Source: Porphyromonas levii DSM 23370 (lineage in GTDB: Bacteria; Bacteroidota; Bacteroidia; Bacteroidales; Porphyromonadaceae). From it: a DNA stretch of 56,088 nt. Made by a program: the position numbers and the translations under genes. A model generated the notes under the pieces. The model saw nothing but the letters and a program-made list of their open reading frames with translations, made no database searches and was not told where the DNA came from. Where the stretch lies: contig NZ_KB904294.1 of the NCBI RefSeq assembly GCF_000379925.1, positions 1 to 56,088 on the forward strand, read 5' to 3'. Shown here one piece after another: positions 34,082 to 43,952 of this stretch (position 1 is the first letter of the stretch; every line of letters starts with the position of its first letter).

Positions 34082-35719
34082 TTAGATTGCTAGGATGTCT
34101 CTCCTGCCAGTCATGCCTGACAAAGGATTAGTCTTGCCAAAGCCTAAGAATACTGAGGCTTCAACCTTTTCTCCAAAGGGTCCTTTAGGACAGACGAAGA
34201 CAGCATAGTAAGGCACCTTGCGATTCCCTCCTGGCTGGAAACGAAAAGCCTCAATAAACTTGAGCTTAACGGAGGAGGTGGAAACATCGATAAGGTTGCT
34301 AGGCATACTCTTATAAATCTTCCGAACTCTAGTTAGAGTGGTCTTATGACCCTCTAAGTAGATAAAGGAATTACCTTCCTTTATGAATTGATCCACTGGA
34401 GCATCAAATGGCAACTCGACTTCACCAGTCTCTTTGTTGCCTTGCTTCTGAGTGAACTTGAAAAAGTAGTCTCCTTCAATGTTATAGACTAGCTCAATGC
34501 CGACTCTCATCTTGTTAGGGACAACAGTAGTCTTGCCTGTTTGGTAATTCTTACCATTGACAGACACATTAACGGATGATGGCTCTGTATTGCCATCGTA
34601 TGAGAGCTCTCTATTCTGAACAATAAAATAGCCCTCACTATCTGCTTGATAAGTTTTGCCTGAAAGATTAGGCATATTGCGAACTATTGCGTTAGGAACA
34701 GGATTCCTATTTGCATCATATACTCGATAGATGGCATTGCCATCAGCAAGTACCAACCCAGCATATTCTACCTCTCTGCCATCTTCAGTAGTAGTGGCGC
34801 CTTGCTTGCTCACGAGCTTCACGGCATACGACCCTAGAGGCAAAGAGTTGGGGTCTACAACTATACTGTTATTGATGATATAGTCCTTTGTAGAGACTAG
34901 AGGCTCTGAGGTAATAGCTTTGATTTTAGTAGGCTGACCATCTAAGGTATAATTGCCGTTATTATCTATCCCTACTTTTGGCTTAGGGAGAGCTGGAGCC
35001 TTAATCCAGCTATCCTCGCCATTGATATACCAATTGCCATTCTCTCCAACAGTCAATTCTCCTTGGTCACCATCTTTTGCCGGGAGCTTTGTTTTTTCTC
35101 CGTTGATATACCAATAACCATCAATGATTTCTAGCGTCGGGTCAAATATACTAGGGTCAATAGTAGACTTGATACCGCTATTCTCTCCATTGATATACCA
35201 ATTGCCATCTTCGCCAAGATAAGGCGTACCTAACTCCATTCCTGTTCCTGAGCGGACGGGAGTATTGGAGTTGTTATTGCTATTGTTAGTGTTATCTGCA
35301 CTTGCATTAAAAGCAAGAGTAACGGTATAGCTTTGTCCATGATTATTCTCAAAGACAATCTCAAGCTGATGACTGCCAGCTACAATTGGAGTATAATACA
35401 TCCTAAAGTCGCCCGACTTGATATTGTATCGGTCATTAGGGCGTAGAGCTTCGCCATTACCTCCCACTCTTAGATAACCCTCGCCTTGAAAAGGAAAGTA
35501 CCTGACAGTGTACTTTGTGCCTTCAAAGGTATCGTCAGAAGATAAGTTCATCCTAATCTCTGAGGTTTCCCTGACACCAATATTGGTGTAATAGGGCATG
35601 TGATTGATTTCAAAAGGCGCTCCCTCTTGAACTTCTAACTTGTGAGTACAACTTGCAAGCCCAGAGAGGAATAGCAAGATTGAGAACTTCACAATATTCT
35701 TTAATCTATTCATAGTCAT
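34082..35719 (-). CDS. TraQ (DUF3872) fused to NGNWYINGE-type repeats
   Basis: The 545-aa lipoprotein has signal LLFLSGLASC (Cys 24). Residues about 30-140 match TraQ/DUF3872 (TVRYFPFQGEGYLRV, RPNDRYNIKSGDFRMYYTP). Usual TraQ proteins are about 150-170 aa. A low-complexity Asn/Ser linker (140-160) leads to four repeats at about 165-268 with the core G(E/D)NGNWYINGE (171-180, 200-208, 225-235, and the weaker NNGNYTLDG). They resemble DUF4988-type modules. The last 280 residues form an unfamiliar beta-rich domain. The extension may project from the transfer apparatus or touch recipients (inference). Confidence 0.82.
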   Translation of the reverse strand: MTMNRLKNIVKFSILLFLSGLASCTHKLEVQEGAPFEINHMPYYTNIGVRETSEIRMNLSSDDTFEGTKYTVRYFPFQGEGYLRVGGNGEALRPNDRYNIKSGDFRMYYTPIVAGSHQLEIVFENNHGQSYTVTLAFNASADNTNNSNNNSNTPVRSGTGMELGTPYLGEDGNWYINGENSGIKSTIDPSIFDPTLEIIDGYWYINGEKTKLPAKDGDQGELTVGENGNWYINGEDSWIKAPALPKPKVGIDNNGNYTLDGQPTKIKAITSEPLVSTKDYIINNSIVVDPNSLPLGSYAVKLVSKQGATTTEDGREVEYAGLVLADGNAIYRVYDANRNPVPNAIVRNMPNLSGKTYQADSEGYFIVQNRELSYDGNTEPSSVNVSVNGKNYQTGKTTVVPNKMRVGIELVYNIEGDYFFKFTQKQGNKETGEVELPFDAPVDQFIKEGNSFIYLEGHKTTLTRVRKIYKSMPSNLIDVSTSSVKLKFIEAFRFQPGGNRKVPYYAVFVCPKGPFGEKVEASVFLGFGKTNPLSGMTGRRDILAI

Positions 35720-35722
35720 ATC

Positions 35723-36316
35723 TTAGAAATTGATTTTAACTCCAGCACTGAGTGATGGATAGAATAACTGCAAGTCGCTGCCCCATAAAAACATACCTTT
35801 CCCTCTGAGGGTGACAATAAAGTTGTCAGTAAGGAGCGTTTCTAGGCTAATCTGCGGTGTAGCTCCGTACACGAAGCGAGAGCGGTCTACAAGAGTTGCT
35901 CCATTGGGCATGGTTCGCTCTCCTTTGTTCAGCTCTTGATAACCTGCAGTAGCAGATAGACCAGCATAGATTAACACGGTCTTTCTAGGGTCTACCAAGA
36001 CAGGATACATATAGCCACCATTAAGTAGATACTCTTGCACTGGTACAGTATAATGGGAATAAGAGCTATCCCTTTGCCTGTATTCTGCACCTGCAAACCA
36101 ATAGGTAGCCTTTTTGAGATATTGAGTAATCTCAAAACTGACATTGTAAGCATTGGGTTCAAAGATACCCGACTGACTAATACCGGGTGTGCCGACAAGG
36201 ACAGCTACCCCCGACTGCTTCGGAATTAGTCGCTGGGCGTGTAGACTATTACTGCTTACAAGCAATAATAGTACTACCACACCAGCTCTGAAGATTTTAA
36301 GAAAACGACTCATCAT
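35723..36316 (-). CDS. traO: TraO conjugal transfer protein
   Basis: The 197-aa protein has signal SNSLHAQ and a mature part starting RLIPKQSGVAVLVG, which is the TraO pattern of Bacteroidetes conjugative elements. It has amphipathic beta strands ending in GVKINF, so it is probably an outer-membrane barrel of the transfer channel. It lies 3 bp upstream of traQ. TraP (primase-like), often between TraO and TraQ, is absent. Confidence 0.85.
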   Translation of the reverse strand: MMSRFLKIFRAGVVVLLLLVSSNSLHAQRLIPKQSGVAVLVGTPGISQSGIFEPNAYNVSFEITQYLKKATYWFAGAEYRQRDSSYSHYTVPVQEYLLNGGYMYPVLVDPRKTVLIYAGLSATAGYQELNKGERTMPNGATLVDRSRFVYGATPQISLETLLTDNFIVTLRGKGMFLWGSDLQLFYPSLSAGVKINF

Positions 36317-36355
36317 TGTTAAGAGTTATGACATTAAGAAATATGCGAGTGTCCC

Positions 36356-37276
36356 TTAAAACTTCAGTTTAAGGTCGTCTATATTGTTAGCTCTGACTAG
36401 GTCATCGTTCTCTACATAATAGGTGAGGGTACGACCTCCGTTATACTCATGTAGAGTAACTTCGAGTTGCTTGCCATGAGGTAGCGTAAATGTCTCAAGA
36501 CAGTAGATGATTTTCTCTTCTCTATTACCTCTAACCTGAGTAAGCTCATTGAATGCTCGCAATGGCTTGAGATCAAGTTCTTGGGTCGCCATACGCTTAC
36601 TGGTGTCTTTGTCTACGACACGGAAGCTGACATGGTCTATCTGATAAGGCAGATTGTTACTATTCTTTATCGCAGTGTGGAAGTAGATAAGTCCATTGTG
36701 CGTATAGAGCCCATTCAGGGTGAATTGAACACCGAATTGCTTCGCTCCGATATGGCGGATAGCCCTCTTATTATTCTGCTGAATAGTTTGCATAATGAGC
36801 TTCACGAGAACAGGGCTTTCGCTCCCCAATTCTCTGAAATAGATGTCAGCCCTATTGGTGGGCACATTATTCTCTCCTGCATAGAGGAAATCTCTCATTT
36901 CGAGATTGATTTTCTCAGGCTCATCGGCATACTTCACATTGAAAGCAAAGAAGCTGCCATCATCACAGATAACTGATAGATTGGTCTCTACCTCAAAGTC
37001 CTTAACAGATGCTTTAACTCTTAGTACGTTATCAGCATCTTCTGCTTTCCCAGCTACCAAGGCATTACTGCCCAAGTCTACATACCGAATTGGAGCTGGG
37101 AATATGAGGTGGGTAGTCTTGTCAAATGTCACCTCAAGACCATAAGGGATAATAGTTCTTCCCTCTGGAATACTCTTTGTCATTCCCTTGTAGAGGTCGC
37201 CTGAGCGGTTAGTCTGTGCTACTCCAGCGGTTGCCATAGCCATAACCGCTACCAGTGTAAGTACAATCTTATTCAT
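36356..37276 (-). CDS. traN: TraN conjugal transfer protein (VirB9-like)
   Basis: The 306-aa periplasmic or outer-membrane protein has signal VMAMATAGVAQ. The mature region contains LEVTFDKTTHLIFPAPIRYV near residue 50, the signature of TraN in this element family, which is compared to VirB9 of type IV secretion. It probably builds the channel core with TraM and TraO. Confidence 0.88.
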   Translation of the reverse strand: MNKIVLTLVAVMAMATAGVAQTNRSGDLYKGMTKSIPEGRTIIPYGLEVTFDKTTHLIFPAPIRYVDLGSNALVAGKAEDADNVLRVKASVKDFEVETNLSVICDDGSFFAFNVKYADEPEKINLEMRDFLYAGENNVPTNRADIYFRELGSESPVLVKLIMQTIQQNNKRAIRHIGAKQFGVQFTLNGLYTHNGLIYFHTAIKNSNNLPYQIDHVSFRVVDKDTSKRMATQELDLKPLRAFNELTQVRGNREEKIIYCLETFTLPHGKQLEVTLHEYNGGRTLTYYVENDDLVRANNIDDLKLKF

Positions 37277-37309
37277 GCTATAAAATTTATATTGTTATTA
37301 TTTTTCCTT

Positions 37310-38575
37310 TTAGTTCTTTCTCGTTGTATCGTAGAGCAATAGACGATAGCCACTATTGAGCTTTACTTTGTAGGTCTCAACAGCACCTTTTACAAGGTCT
37401 GCTACACCTCTGACGGTACCTCGTATCACATCACCTTTCAGTTGCTCTACAGCAGTGGTGTTATTAATATTTACAGAGCTCGAGGTGCCAAGGGTATTAG
37501 CTAAGCCAGTGGAGAAATTGACCACGGCATCGGAAACAGGAGCGTCAGGTACGAAAATTCCTTCTTGCCCTGCAGTATCATAGGCACTGAGCTGTACTCC
37601 TGCCAATGCTCCGTCTATCTCAAGAGATTGTACAACGAGTTTCATCCTATTACCACTAAGAGTGGCTCTAGCTATTAGCTTTGTATTCTTTGGGACAAGT
37701 AAGCCATTTGCAAGCCGAATGCTTTCGAGTAGTTGGAGTTTGACATTGTCGCCGCTTTTTACAATCTGTGTTTCGCTTACAACAGCCTTGATTGTATTCT
37801 TGAAGAAAGCATCTTCTATGACGGCTCCTACTGGAGTGTAAAAGCTAGTGTTGCTAGGCTCGTCAATGAGCCTTGCAATGAGGATACTATCTTGCTCGTG
37901 TTGTAGTAGGGTGGTAACAGTATGCTTTCGCTCCTTTACAACTGAAATATTTGCGAGGTTTTGGTCACCTCGTTTGGGTTCAGGAGGAGCTGCTGGTTGT
38001 GGATTCTGCTGAGCATTGTATCTATTGGCGAGTTCATAACTCTTTTCGAGCAATGCCATCTGCCGTTGCTCTCTTGCCTCTTCGTTCTTGTAAGCAGCAA
38101 GCTCCATTTCCAATTTTGCCTTTTCTTGCTCTGCCCTATCTAAATCAAGCTCCATTTGATAGAGCTGAGAATCGCTCTCATCATAGTATTGAGAGTATTG
38201 CTGACTTGCTAATGAAGCATCATGGTATGCCTGAAGAGCTTTGTTCAGCTCCTCCTCTTCTCGTGAGATAGCTGGTTCTGCTTCATTAAGGATATTAGTG
38301 TCACCATTGACAGCATAGTCATTAAGACGGTCGTATGCCATTTCAGTGGCTTCCTGATTACTTTCAAAGTCCATGGACCCGTTATAACTCTCCATCTTAC
38401 TTGATGGCAGTCCATCAGTGGAGGCAGAAGGAAAATCATTGATGCTAGATTGAGTACTCTCATCTTGTTTTTCCCAATTGGGTTTAAGTATCATGTAAAT
38501 GATACCACAGAAAAGGAGGATAAGGAAACCAATCACTACCAGTTTCTTGACTTTTTCTTTTTTGTTGTCTTCCAT
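37310..38575 (-). CDS. traM: TraM conjugal transfer protein (VirB10-like)
   Basis: The 421-aa protein starts MEDNKKEKVKKLVVIGFLIL, with one N-terminal membrane helix (residues about 12-30), a Glu/Gln-rich coiled coil around 125-180, a Pro-rich stretch, and a C-terminal VirB10-like beta-barrel domain (VGAVIEDAFFKNTIKAVV). It would span the periplasm and link both membranes. The ATG at 38575 is chosen; the frame extends 20 codons upstream without a signal. Confidence 0.87.
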   Translation of the reverse strand: MEDNKKEKVKKLVVIGFLILLFCGIIYMILKPNWEKQDESTQSSINDFPSASTDGLPSSKMESYNGSMDFESNQEATEMAYDRLNDYAVNGDTNILNEAEPAISREEEELNKALQAYHDASLASQQYSQYYDESDSQLYQMELDLDRAEQEKAKLEMELAAYKNEEAREQRQMALLEKSYELANRYNAQQNPQPAAPPEPKRGDQNLANISVVKERKHTVTTLLQHEQDSILIARLIDEPSNTSFYTPVGAVIEDAFFKNTIKAVVSETQIVKSGDNVKLQLLESIRLANGLLVPKNTKLIARATLSGNRMKLVVQSLEIDGALAGVQLSAYDTAGQEGIFVPDAPVSDAVVNFSTGLANTLGTSSSVNINNTTAVEQLKGDVIRGTVRGVADLVKGAVETYKVKLNSGYRLLLYDTTRKN

Positions 38576-38586
38576 ATTCAAAATAG

Positions 38587-38778
38587 TTAGTTCAAAAAGA
38601 AGCTTACAATCAGCATCGCAATGTATGCGAGACACGCCACAATGATGATTGTGAGCCTACTTTTATTATTCTTTTTATCCCACCAAGTGGCAAGCTTATC
38701 ACGAGTCGCCTCCTTGAGTGAAATTCTCTTTGTTGGCTCTTCTAGAGCTTCCACAGTCTTAGTATTTTCTTCGCTCAT
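38587..38778 (-). CDS. traL: TraL (DUF3989) small membrane protein
   Basis: A 63-aa protein with an Arg/Lys-rich N-terminal half (KRISLKEATRDKLATWWDKK) and one C-terminal membrane helix (LTIIIVACLAYIAMLIVSFF). Size and position between TraK and TraM fit TraL. Its start overlaps the end of traK by 20 bp. Confidence 0.78.
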   Translation of the reverse strand: MSEENTKTVEALEEPTKRISLKEATRDKLATWWDKKNNKSRLTIIIVACLAYIAMLIVSFFLN

Positions 38779-39397
38779 AATTCCTTATATCTTCATTCTG
38801 AATGACTCGAAAATCTTCAATGAGAAATCCTTGTGGGTTATTGTCACTCCTTACAGTGTTGATAAGGTCACAAGCAGCAACAAGTGACCGCTCTGTAACA
38901 TTATTGCGACGATAGATGATTTGCTTCCCATAGGTAAGTACCTGATAAGGGTAACTATCAAAATCACTAACAATACTATCTAGTTGGTACACTTGATTCG
39001 TATTCGTACTTATCAAACGATTGTAATATCTCTGTTCGGATAAGTCTTGGTAATAGTCGTAAGCGGTATCATCCGCAAGTTCTAGAGCTCTGTTGATATT
39101 GCTTCGAACAGCTTCGCTTTCGGGTGCTAGCGTGAAGAATAGCTCATGGAATCGCCTGATATGCTCTCTAGCCTCTACAGGACGGTTAGCCTTTACATCT
39201 TGAGCTAGAGCAAGCATTAAGCTCTTACCTCCATCCAAAACGTATATTTTCTGTCGCTGTTGCTCGGCAAAGCGATAAGACATCACCACTGTGGTAATCA
39301 CTGCCAGCAGTGAGAAGGCAACAATAACGATAGAAAAGAGCCTAATATTTCTATAACTAATTTCTAGATTGTCGATGCTTTTAATTTTGAAGTCCAT
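38759..39397 (-). CDS. traK: TraK conjugal transfer protein (VirB8-like)
   Basis: A 212-aa single-pass inner-membrane protein with helix IRLFSIVIVAFSLLAVITTV at about residues 18-37 and a periplasmic domain containing REHIRRFHELFFTLAPE, as in TraK of CTnDOT-type elements. It has the topology of VirB8 and likely nucleates the inner-membrane complex. Confidence 0.88.
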   Translation of the reverse strand: MDFKIKSIDNLEISYRNIRLFSIVIVAFSLLAVITTVVMSYRFAEQQRQKIYVLDGGKSLMLALAQDVKANRPVEAREHIRRFHELFFTLAPESEAVRSNINRALELADDTAYDYYQDLSEQRYYNRLISTNTNQVYQLDSIVSDFDSYPYQVLTYGKQIIYRRNNVTERSLVAACDLINTVRSDNNPQGFLIEDFRVIQNEDIRNYERRKY

Positions 39398-39413
39398 ATC
39401 TCTTCTTTATCTA

Positions 39414-40466
39414 TTAGCCCTGTGGGGCATTATTACCACTACCGACCTTTCCAACTTTATTCGCCATTGTTGCTCCGACAGCTCCACCAATTGCAGCACC
39501 TGCTGCACTAGATACAAGATTAACAGGAGCCTTTGCTACACTAGTAATCTTGTTAAGGAGTGCGCCACCACCACTACCAGCATCGACTACCCAACTAGCA
39601 ATGGTTGGGACGGTGGTATAAGCGATAATACCCATGATGTAAAAGACAATAAATATCCACATGTTAGGCACCACCTGTGTGGTTTGGAAGTAGGCAATAT
39701 CTGCTTGGACAAGATTGATTTCAATTTGATCCATTATATAGCGCAGTATATGTGATATGGGTACCCATAATGAGATAGATATGTACCTGCTAATCCAATT
39801 GCTAATCATGTGACCAAAACCGTCAAAGCATGCAATGCCAAACACGATAGGACCCAATAGAGATAAGATGATAAGGAAGAAGGTAGAGACTGTATCTATA
39901 GCAATAGTGCCAAACTTCATGCACCACGAAACAATATTGTGGATAAGAGACTCAAAAAATGTATCTATTGTGGCTCCAAGACGGTTTATGCTTTCGAGCA
40001 TTTTCACAAAAATATTCGCATCATCTTTGACCTTACCTTCTTTATTATATACCTCATTAGGCTCCATACCCATAAGGACGAGGTCTTTTTCGAAGCGTTT
40101 GTCACCTAGCACTTTTTTATATTCATCGTACTTCTTATCAACGGCTTCGGACGACCCTTCAACTATGGTTTGAGTCTGGTCAGAAACTATATCAATCATA
40201 GAATCCAAGAAGCCCCTGAAAACACTGAAATTGATAATCACTAAGCCAAGAGCGAATGGCTTCAGAAGAGGAAATACATCAATAGCCTCTGCACGAGCCA
40301 TGTGACCCCAAACCCTATAAGCGATATACAGCAAGGCTCCAATAGCACCTATAGCACGACCTACACCAGCGAAATTGGATAGATGTGTACTAACAAGTGT
40401 CTCTCTGATAGTCTCAAGTGTTTCTCCTATCGATACAACATCCATTGTTAATAATATTGCACTCAT
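39414..40466 (-). CDS. traJ: TraJ conjugal transfer protein (VirB6-like)
   Basis: A 350-aa polytopic membrane protein with hydrophobic segments near residues 38-48, 85-105, 195-225 and 270-290 and a Gly/Ala-rich C-terminus (GAAIGGAVGATMANKVG). It matches TraJ by size, position and membrane layout, and is the likely VirB6-equivalent. Confidence 0.87.
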   Translation of the reverse strand: MSAILLTMDVVSIGETLETIRETLVSTHLSNFAGVGRAIGAIGALLYIAYRVWGHMARAEAIDVFPLLKPFALGLVIINFSVFRGFLDSMIDIVSDQTQTIVEGSSEAVDKKYDEYKKVLGDKRFEKDLVLMGMEPNEVYNKEGKVKDDANIFVKMLESINRLGATIDTFFESLIHNIVSWCMKFGTIAIDTVSTFFLIILSLLGPIVFGIACFDGFGHMISNWISRYISISLWVPISHILRYIMDQIEINLVQADIAYFQTTQVVPNMWIFIVFYIMGIIAYTTVPTIASWVVDAGSGGGALLNKITSVAKAPVNLVSSAAGAAIGGAVGATMANKVGKVGSGNNAPQG

Positions 40467-40479
40467 GTTATAATTGATT

Positions 40480-41103
40480 TTAGAAGCCCCTCAATTTTCT
40501 TAACATTTGATGAGACATGTCCTGCTGACGCCTACCATAAGAGAGCGCGTTCATCTTGTAAGATGTAGAGCGTATCGCATGACCACAAGCAATAATCTTC
40601 TCAAAAGACTCATCGATTAGTTTAAGCCTCTCTGCATCTGAACCAGTAGAGATTTTTACATCACTTGAACCTCCACCTCTTACCATAGAGGACAAACCCG
40701 TGATATTGTTGAGTTCTTTGACTGCCTGATTGATATAGTAAGTTTGCATGCGTATGATGTATATTCTCTCAGCTGTAGTGAGATATTGGTCACCCTTATG
40801 TGCGTTTACGACAGTGCTTCCCAGCATCCTTATCTCATTAAGTGCCGTCATAGCTTCGTACCCTTTGCCAAAAGTGCGGATGTAAGGGCTAATCTTGTTA
40901 TACATCTTCTCCACCTGCTCAAATTGCTTTGTCGCAATACCAAATTGCTCAAGAGCTTGGGCAATTTCAGCTCCAGAATTGACAAGATTTCCGAAGAAGT
41001 TAGTCGGGTCGGAAACGACCCACTGTGCATTCGCTTTTGTCGCGTTAAGACTTCCCATGAACAAGGTCATTAGAAGTAGTAATCGATACATCTTTGGTTT
41101 CAT
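40480..41103 (-). CDS. traI: TraI (DUF4141) conjugal transfer protein
   Basis: A 207-aa protein with signal peptide ending KANAQ and mature start WVVSDPTNFFGNLVNS, typical of DUF4141/TraI. The remainder is helical with coiled-coil potential. VirB5-like minor pilus component is the usual suggestion. It starts 23 bp after traG. Confidence 0.87.
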   Translation of the reverse strand: MKPKMYRLLLLMTLFMGSLNATKANAQWVVSDPTNFFGNLVNSGAEIAQALEQFGIATKQFEQVEKMYNKISPYIRTFGKGYEAMTALNEIRMLGSTVVNAHKGDQYLTTAERIYIIRMQTYYINQAVKELNNITGLSSMVRGGGSSDVKISTGSDAERLKLIDESFEKIIACGHAIRSTSYKMNALSYGRRQQDMSHQMLRKLRGF

Positions 41104-41126
41104 ACTTTTCTCCTTTTAGATAGTTG

Positions 41127-43631
41127 TTATTTTTCTCTTTTGTTTCTGCATACTCGCTTGATAGCTTGTTCCATATCGCCACCGCAGAGCTTTGCCATTT
41201 CTTGAACTTCTACCTTTTCCAAGGCTTCAGTAGTGTAGGTGTAGTATTCCTCGAGGCTGACCTCGCAAGCATAGACGGCAGATATTTTGGAGCCTAGCCC
41301 AATCCACACCTCTAAGTACTTACGCAAGGGGTCATTGTTCATATTGATTGAGAGTATCTGTTGCTTTTCTTTTTCTGTTAGACCAAGAGCATTTTGTATC
41401 TCATCGAACTTGTACATATACTTGCGTTGGTCAAGCAAAATCTTGCAATCTGAGTTGTTGATGATACTCTCTCTTACAACTTCACTTTTCAAGATGTCAT
41501 CAGGGTCTTGTGTCACCACAACTGCCTCGCCATAGTGCTTACGCACTGTCTTGTACAGATACTTAATGAAGTCTGCCATGTTAGGTGAAGCAATAGCCTT
41601 CCATGCCTCTTCGATGACTATCATCTTCCTTTCTCCTTTGAGGTGACGGAGCTTATTGATAAAGCTTTCCATAATCACTAGAGTGACTACAGGGAAAAGA
41701 ATCTTGTTATCTTTGATACTGTCAATCTCAAAGACGATAAACCTCTTATTAAGTAGGTCTATATTTGCATCAGAGTTAAGGAGGAAATCATAGTCTCCAC
41801 CCTTATAGTAGGGCTTCAAGGTGTTCAAGAGGTTATTGATATTGAAGTCGGATATATGGACTTTAATATCTCTTTGCTGGAGTTCAGCTCGATATACATC
41901 TCGTAAATACTCGTAATAAGTATTGAAGCAAGGACGGATAGTCCTATCGCTTTGTATCAACTCTACATAAGCAGCAATGGAAGAACTTAGCTCGGTGAGT
42001 TCTGTCTTCGTTGTCTTTTCATCACCAAATCGCCACAACGTAAGGATAAGCTGTGTTAGACTTTCTTTCTTTTCTACATCATAAACATAATCATCGGTAT
42101 AGAATGGATTGAAAGAAATAGGCTTCTCCTCCGTATAAGTATAGTAAATGCCATCTTCACCTTTGGTCTTTTGATTAATTAGAGCACATAAACCTTCATA
42201 AGAGTTACCAGTATCAATAAGGGTTATATGTGTGCCTTGCTTGTAATAGTTACTCACCATATGGTTAGTAAAAAAGGACTTACCGCTGCCTGATGGTCCT
42301 AAGATGAACTTATTCCTATTCGTAGTTACATTCATCTTCATCGGCAAATCGCTAATATCAACGTGAACAGGCTTGCCACTTATCCTATCGGCTAACTTAA
42401 TGCCGAAAGGTGATACAGAGCTTCGATAGTTAGTCTCATTAGTCCATAAGCAGAGAGCAGGAGCAATAAATGTCCAAAAACTCTCTTCTGCAGGGAAGTC
42501 GGCAGAGTTGCCGGGTATTCCACTCCAATAAAGGACAGGAGCGTCAATGGTATTATGGCGAGGAGAACACCCCATAGAGGATAAGGCGCTACCTACTTCA
42601 TTTCTCTTAGAGGATAACTCGTCTTTGTTCTTACCCCATACCATCACATTGCAATGTGCTTTAACTGGCATAAGCTCGTAGGTGCGAGCATAGCTTACAT
42701 ATTCGTTAATCCAACTAGCATTGACTACATTTTTACTACTTAGCTTGCTCAATGAACGCATACGCCTACCTGAAGCTTCGAATTTTTCAAGTTGTGAGTG
42801 GTCTGCTATAAAGAGATATTGGTTGTAGATATGGTCACAACTCAAAAGCAATCCAATAGGAGAAGCAAAGGACAAGCGAGTATCGCTTTTGTCGGTGCTT
42901 AATTTATCGAACCTTTTATCGGTTGATACATTATTCGGCAGGTGTTCGGTCTGCGATATTGTGTAGACTGCCAACTCTTGTTGCCCAATAGTGATACCAT
43001 CGTTTCTTTGTGTAATGTCTTCTAATATGCCCTCTTTGTCTCGATTGAGTGCAAAGTAGAAGTCTAGCAGACCTCTTTTTCCTTCAGCCCCTAAAATGTC
43101 TTCATCGGTGAGACGACGAAGCTTTACATAGCCTGAGTCGTTGATAATGCGTTCAAACTGAGATACGGAGTCAATGAAATTGTTCATTATCTCCTTATCT
43201 TGAATTTCTTGAGGTACTAGATAGCCTCGCGCAAGAGTGTTTGTGTCACTCTTGCCATACATGCGCTTTTCGGTTGTCTTGGTGATATACAGATAACAGG
43301 TATGATCAAGATAGGGACGCTCATAAAAGTGTGCCTGATAAGCAGTGTCCAAAAAGCCCAAATGACCTTCTCGAACTTTATCGCCTTCGTACTTTTCAGC
43401 CAAAAACCAATCTTGCTTGTGCAAGATGGTAAATGATGGCAATACTTTAATCGCTTTATGCCACATATCGTGGATACTGGAGTAGTCTCCTTCTGTCACC
43501 GTAAAAATTTCAGGTAGATGCACCTCGAAGAGTGCAGTAACATCTGCATTCTTCGATATGACATAACCACTCTCAACAGACATAATAGGGAAGAGCCTAT
43601 CCAGTACTGTTATTTTTCCACGTGCTCTCAT
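41127..43631 (-). CDS. traG: TraG transfer ATPase (VirB4 family)
   Basis: The 834-aa protein has Walker A FILGPSGSGKSFFTNHMV (about residues 444-461), Walker B KMIVIEEAWKAI, and a VVTQDPDD motif after it, all as in VirB4/TraC ATPases. It powers assembly of the transfer channel or pilus at the inner membrane. Full length. Its start overlaps the traF stop by one base (TAATG). Confidence 0.94.
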   Translation of the reverse strand: MRARGKITVLDRLFPIMSVESGYVISKNADVTALFEVHLPEIFTVTEGDYSSIHDMWHKAIKVLPSFTILHKQDWFLAEKYEGDKVREGHLGFLDTAYQAHFYERPYLDHTCYLYITKTTEKRMYGKSDTNTLARGYLVPQEIQDKEIMNNFIDSVSQFERIINDSGYVKLRRLTDEDILGAEGKRGLLDFYFALNRDKEGILEDITQRNDGITIGQQELAVYTISQTEHLPNNVSTDKRFDKLSTDKSDTRLSFASPIGLLLSCDHIYNQYLFIADHSQLEKFEASGRRMRSLSKLSSKNVVNASWINEYVSYARTYELMPVKAHCNVMVWGKNKDELSSKRNEVGSALSSMGCSPRHNTIDAPVLYWSGIPGNSADFPAEESFWTFIAPALCLWTNETNYRSSVSPFGIKLADRISGKPVHVDISDLPMKMNVTTNRNKFILGPSGSGKSFFTNHMVSNYYKQGTHITLIDTGNSYEGLCALINQKTKGEDGIYYTYTEEKPISFNPFYTDDYVYDVEKKESLTQLILTLWRFGDEKTTKTELTELSSSIAAYVELIQSDRTIRPCFNTYYEYLRDVYRAELQQRDIKVHISDFNINNLLNTLKPYYKGGDYDFLLNSDANIDLLNKRFIVFEIDSIKDNKILFPVVTLVIMESFINKLRHLKGERKMIVIEEAWKAIASPNMADFIKYLYKTVRKHYGEAVVVTQDPDDILKSEVVRESIINNSDCKILLDQRKYMYKFDEIQNALGLTEKEKQQILSINMNNDPLRKYLEVWIGLGSKISAVYACEVSLEEYYTYTTEALEKVEVQEMAKLCGGDMEQAIKRVCRNKREK

Positions 43632-43951
43632 TATCTTGTGTTGCTACTGTTAAGCATTTCTTGTGCAGTCCTGCGATGAATAATAAATTGTGGATGATTT
43701 ATCTTGCCGATGAATTTATAGTGTCCATTCTCTCCAAATTTGCCATTGAGCTTAGCAATACCTGAGAGACCGCCAACTGCGATAATAAGACCACCTCCAA
43801 TAACGATTATTCCCGATAGACCAATTGATGATGTTATGACGGAGAACATAAAGGCTGTAACCAATGCCAAAACTGAAGCTATGGCATAAGTTTTAGAGAG
43901 TTCTCCAACATAATAAGGAGCTCCAACACCTTTGTTTACGGTATAGGTCAT
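43631..43951 (-). CDS. traF: TraF (DUF4133) membrane protein
   Basis: A 106-aa protein with two membrane helices (YAIASVLALVTAFMFSVI; LSGIIVIGGGLIIAVGGL) and a conserved N-terminus VNKGVGAPYYVGEL. This matches DUF4133/TraF, comparable to VirB3. It is 1 bp from traE. Confidence 0.88.
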   Translation of the reverse strand: MTYTVNKGVGAPYYVGELSKTYAIASVLALVTAFMFSVITSSIGLSGIIVIGGGLIIAVGGLSGIAKLNGKFGENGHYKFIGKINHPQFIIHRRTAQEMLNSSNTR

Positions 43952-43952
43952 A

